DNA from: Lachnospiraceae bacterium NK4A144
GTDB taxonomy: Bacteria; Bacillota; Clostridia; Lachnospirales; Lachnospiraceae
Assembly (NCBI GenBank): GCA_000424365.1
Contig: AUJT01000032.1
Coordinates: forward strand, 1 to 40,771
Length of the DNA stretch: 40,771 bases
Direction of reading: 5' to 3'
The translations under genes and the position numbers were made by a program. Under the pieces are notes generated by a model. That model saw only the letters and a program-made list of their open reading frames with translations. It was not told the DNA's origin and did not search any database. Positions 39,659 to 40,771 of this stretch are shown here, one piece after another. How positions within the stretch are numbered: the first letter of the stretch is position 1; each line of letters begins with the position of its first letter.

Positions 39659-39795
39659 ATTTTACAAATTTTTGCACATCACTTTACACTTTCACCCAAG
39701 CACTTATTCCGTCTGTTATACCCAAAGTCATCCTGTCTGATTTAAGAAATCATAAGAAATAATTAAAAAAGCATGCCGTAATAACCTGTTAACGC

Positions 39796-39806
39796 GGTGA
39801 TATAAT
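39796..39806 (+). promoter_or_regulatory. Extended -10 promoter for the plus-strand lipoprotein gene
   Basis: TGATATAAT contains a consensus -10 TATAAT (39801-39806) about 35 nt before the ATG at 39842. A good -35 is not seen; the TG upstream may compensate. Confidence 0.5.
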
Positions 39807-39841
39807 ACTATTCTAGAATTTTCTCAGAATGGAACGAATTT

Positions 39842-40498
39842 ATGAAAAAGATAGGATTTGCATTACTTATAACAATGTTAATAATAACCGGCTGTGGAAA
39901 AATTGAGCAGACTGCTGACTCTAAAAAGGATGACATTGCATCTACGACAGAAGAACAAATTGAGAACAATGAGGACGATAAACGTCAAGAAATAGATGAC
40001 ATTAATGATTCCGAGACTTTTAATGATTTTGTAGAAGTATCATTTGAACACAAAGATTATCTTATCACCGATGATGGAAAACCAGATTATAGCGGCATCT
40101 ACTGTATAGGCAATTACTCCACCACATATGGTTATTGTAATCTAATTAAGCAAAAAGATGGTTCTTATTATTGTGATATATTCGAAGCCAGGGCCTTTCA
40201 TTTTGAGACAAAAGCTGAATATAAGTCAGATAATACTTTAGCGATTGCTGATGATGAGATTTCAGGTACTATAACTGTAGATTATGATAGTGCAGCAGTT
40301 TCTATTGTTGATGAATCCGGTACAGAAATAGATGAAGAATATACGAACTGCAAGTATGAATATTCAGATTTATCTCAATACACAGGAACCTACTCTTATA
40401 CAAAGATGGATGGCTCAAAAGTTGTAATCACAGTTGGATATGATGAAAAACGAGCTCCTTTTAGAGGCTTCTGGCATAAAGGTGGGTACACTGCCTGA
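39842..40498 (+). CDS. Lipoprotein, C-terminus probably replaced by insertion-sequence DNA
   Basis: This is the only plus-strand host gene. The signal peptide has the lipobox ITGC (about 15-18), then a Glu/Asp-rich tether and a beta-rich domain from about 65 (DYSGIYCIGNYSTTYGYCNLI, about 78-98; SQYTGTYSYTKMDGS near the end). The repeat-like phrases around SGIYC and TGTYSY suggest a lipocalin-like or sheet fold. The last about 15 residues (RAPFRGFWHKGGYTA) run into DNA that appears to be the left end of an insertion sequence, so the natural C-terminus is probably lost. The ribosome binding site is weak. A role as surface or immunity protein is possible. Confidence 0.7.
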   Translation: MKKIGFALLITMLIITGCGKIEQTADSKKDDIASTTEEQIENNEDDKRQEIDDINDSETFNDFVEVSFEHKDYLITDDGKPDYSGIYCIGNYSTTYGYCNLIKQKDGSYYCDIFEARAFHFETKAEYKSDNTLAIADDEISGTITVDYDSAAVSIVDESGTEIDEEYTNCKYEYSDLSQYTGTYSYTKMDGSKVVITVGYDEKRAPFRGFWHKGGYTA

Positions 40499-40771
40499 CC
40501 TCTGACGTATTTTTACAATTGAAAAACCACCTGTGCTCCTGTAGAGTATTAGCGACCAAACCAAAAACTCAAAGGAGTACCCACAGATGGTTTCTGCTAA
40601 TACACTATGTAAAAAGCTGCTCAATGTCAAGCATACCGTCATAGAAGATGCAAATTTCTATGATGATCAAGATGGTGTATGCCATCTCAGAATTCAAGCT
40701 AGGACTGATAAATGGCATCAGGATGATTGCCCTTTCTGCCATAAGCGGTGCCATCGTTATGATCAGAAGAG
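40455..40771 (+). mobile_element. Left part of an ISL3-type insertion sequence (continues past the edge)
   Basis: The transposase gene begins at 40587. The left end lies somewhere upstream, near 40455-40500, where the lipoprotein frame ends. The terminal inverted repeat cannot be defined because the right end is outside the window. Confidence 0.65.
40587..40771 (+). CDS. ISL3-family transposase, N-terminal part
   Basis: The ATG is preceded by AAAGGAG at 40571-40577. The 61 visible residues hold a zinc-finger-like CPFCHKRCHRYD near the end, as in the N-terminal zinc-binding region of ISL3 transposases (CPxC...). The gene runs off the window. ISL3 transposases use a DDE catalytic core, which would lie outside the region seen here. 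Confidence 0.75.
   Translation, partial: MVSANTLCKKLLNVKHTVIEDANFYDDQDGVCHLRIQARTDKWHQDDCPFCHKRCHRYDQK

Overview
The window is a chromosomal segment from a Gram-positive Clostridia-type bacterium, most likely a Lachnospiraceae relative. This rests on AGGAGG-type ribosome binding sites, Gram-positive lipoproteins with LxGC lipoboxes, TAnAAT -10 boxes, moderately AT-rich DNA and a type VIIb (Esx/Yuk-like) secretion locus. No marker gene allows a species call. Nearly every gene is on the minus strand, so transcription runs from high to low coordinates.

The core machine lies at 2.7-19.1 kb. It holds two WXG100-type small proteins (3601-4303), an EssC-like FtsK/SpoIIIE ATPase of 1518 residues (5521-10077) and an overlapping ubiquitin-like EsaB/YukD gene (10074-10343). 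It also holds a complete Ser/Thr phospho-signalling set: a PP2C phosphatase (4681-5493), a transmembrane kinase (15808-17490), an FHA protein (12161-13021), a membrane protease-FHA fusion whose nucleophile is Cys instead of Ser (17483-19108), and a one-pass membrane protein with three Glu-Thr phosphoacceptor-like motifs (13044-13493). A CpaE/MinD-like ATPase (11145-12161) overlaps the FHA gene. An LXG-like triad without a toxin domain (14380-15795) sits just downstream of the kinase. No EsaA, EssA or conventional membrane EssB gene is in the window.

The effector regions are at 0.4-3.5 kb and 19.5-39.7 kb. Effectors share a roughly 200-residue N-terminal targeting region beginning MEKYFDAKDMRN, followed by different peptidoglycan-hydrolase-like domains: GH19-like (1224-2771) and lysozyme/SLT-like (36062-37474). 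A separate membrane-anchored GH25 lysozyme lies at 35021-35866. Around them are candidate immunity proteins (lipoproteins, single-pass membrane proteins, a SUKH/SMI1 protein, a DUF4304-like protein), large secreted surface proteins (LRR/Big2, Ig-like) and many decayed or chimeric pieces, as expected from repeated cassette recombination.

A striking regulatory pattern links the cassettes. Eight intergenic regions carry the direct repeat YTTAAK-N5-YTTAAK placed 21-22 bp from a TAnAAT -10 box. This looks like the site of an OmpR/PhoB-type response regulator and suggests a common regulon. A second, dyad-like sequence occurs four times in three core-locus intergenic regions. The right edge carries the start of an ISL3-type insertion sequence next to the only plus-strand host gene, a lipoprotein gene that may be cut short by it.
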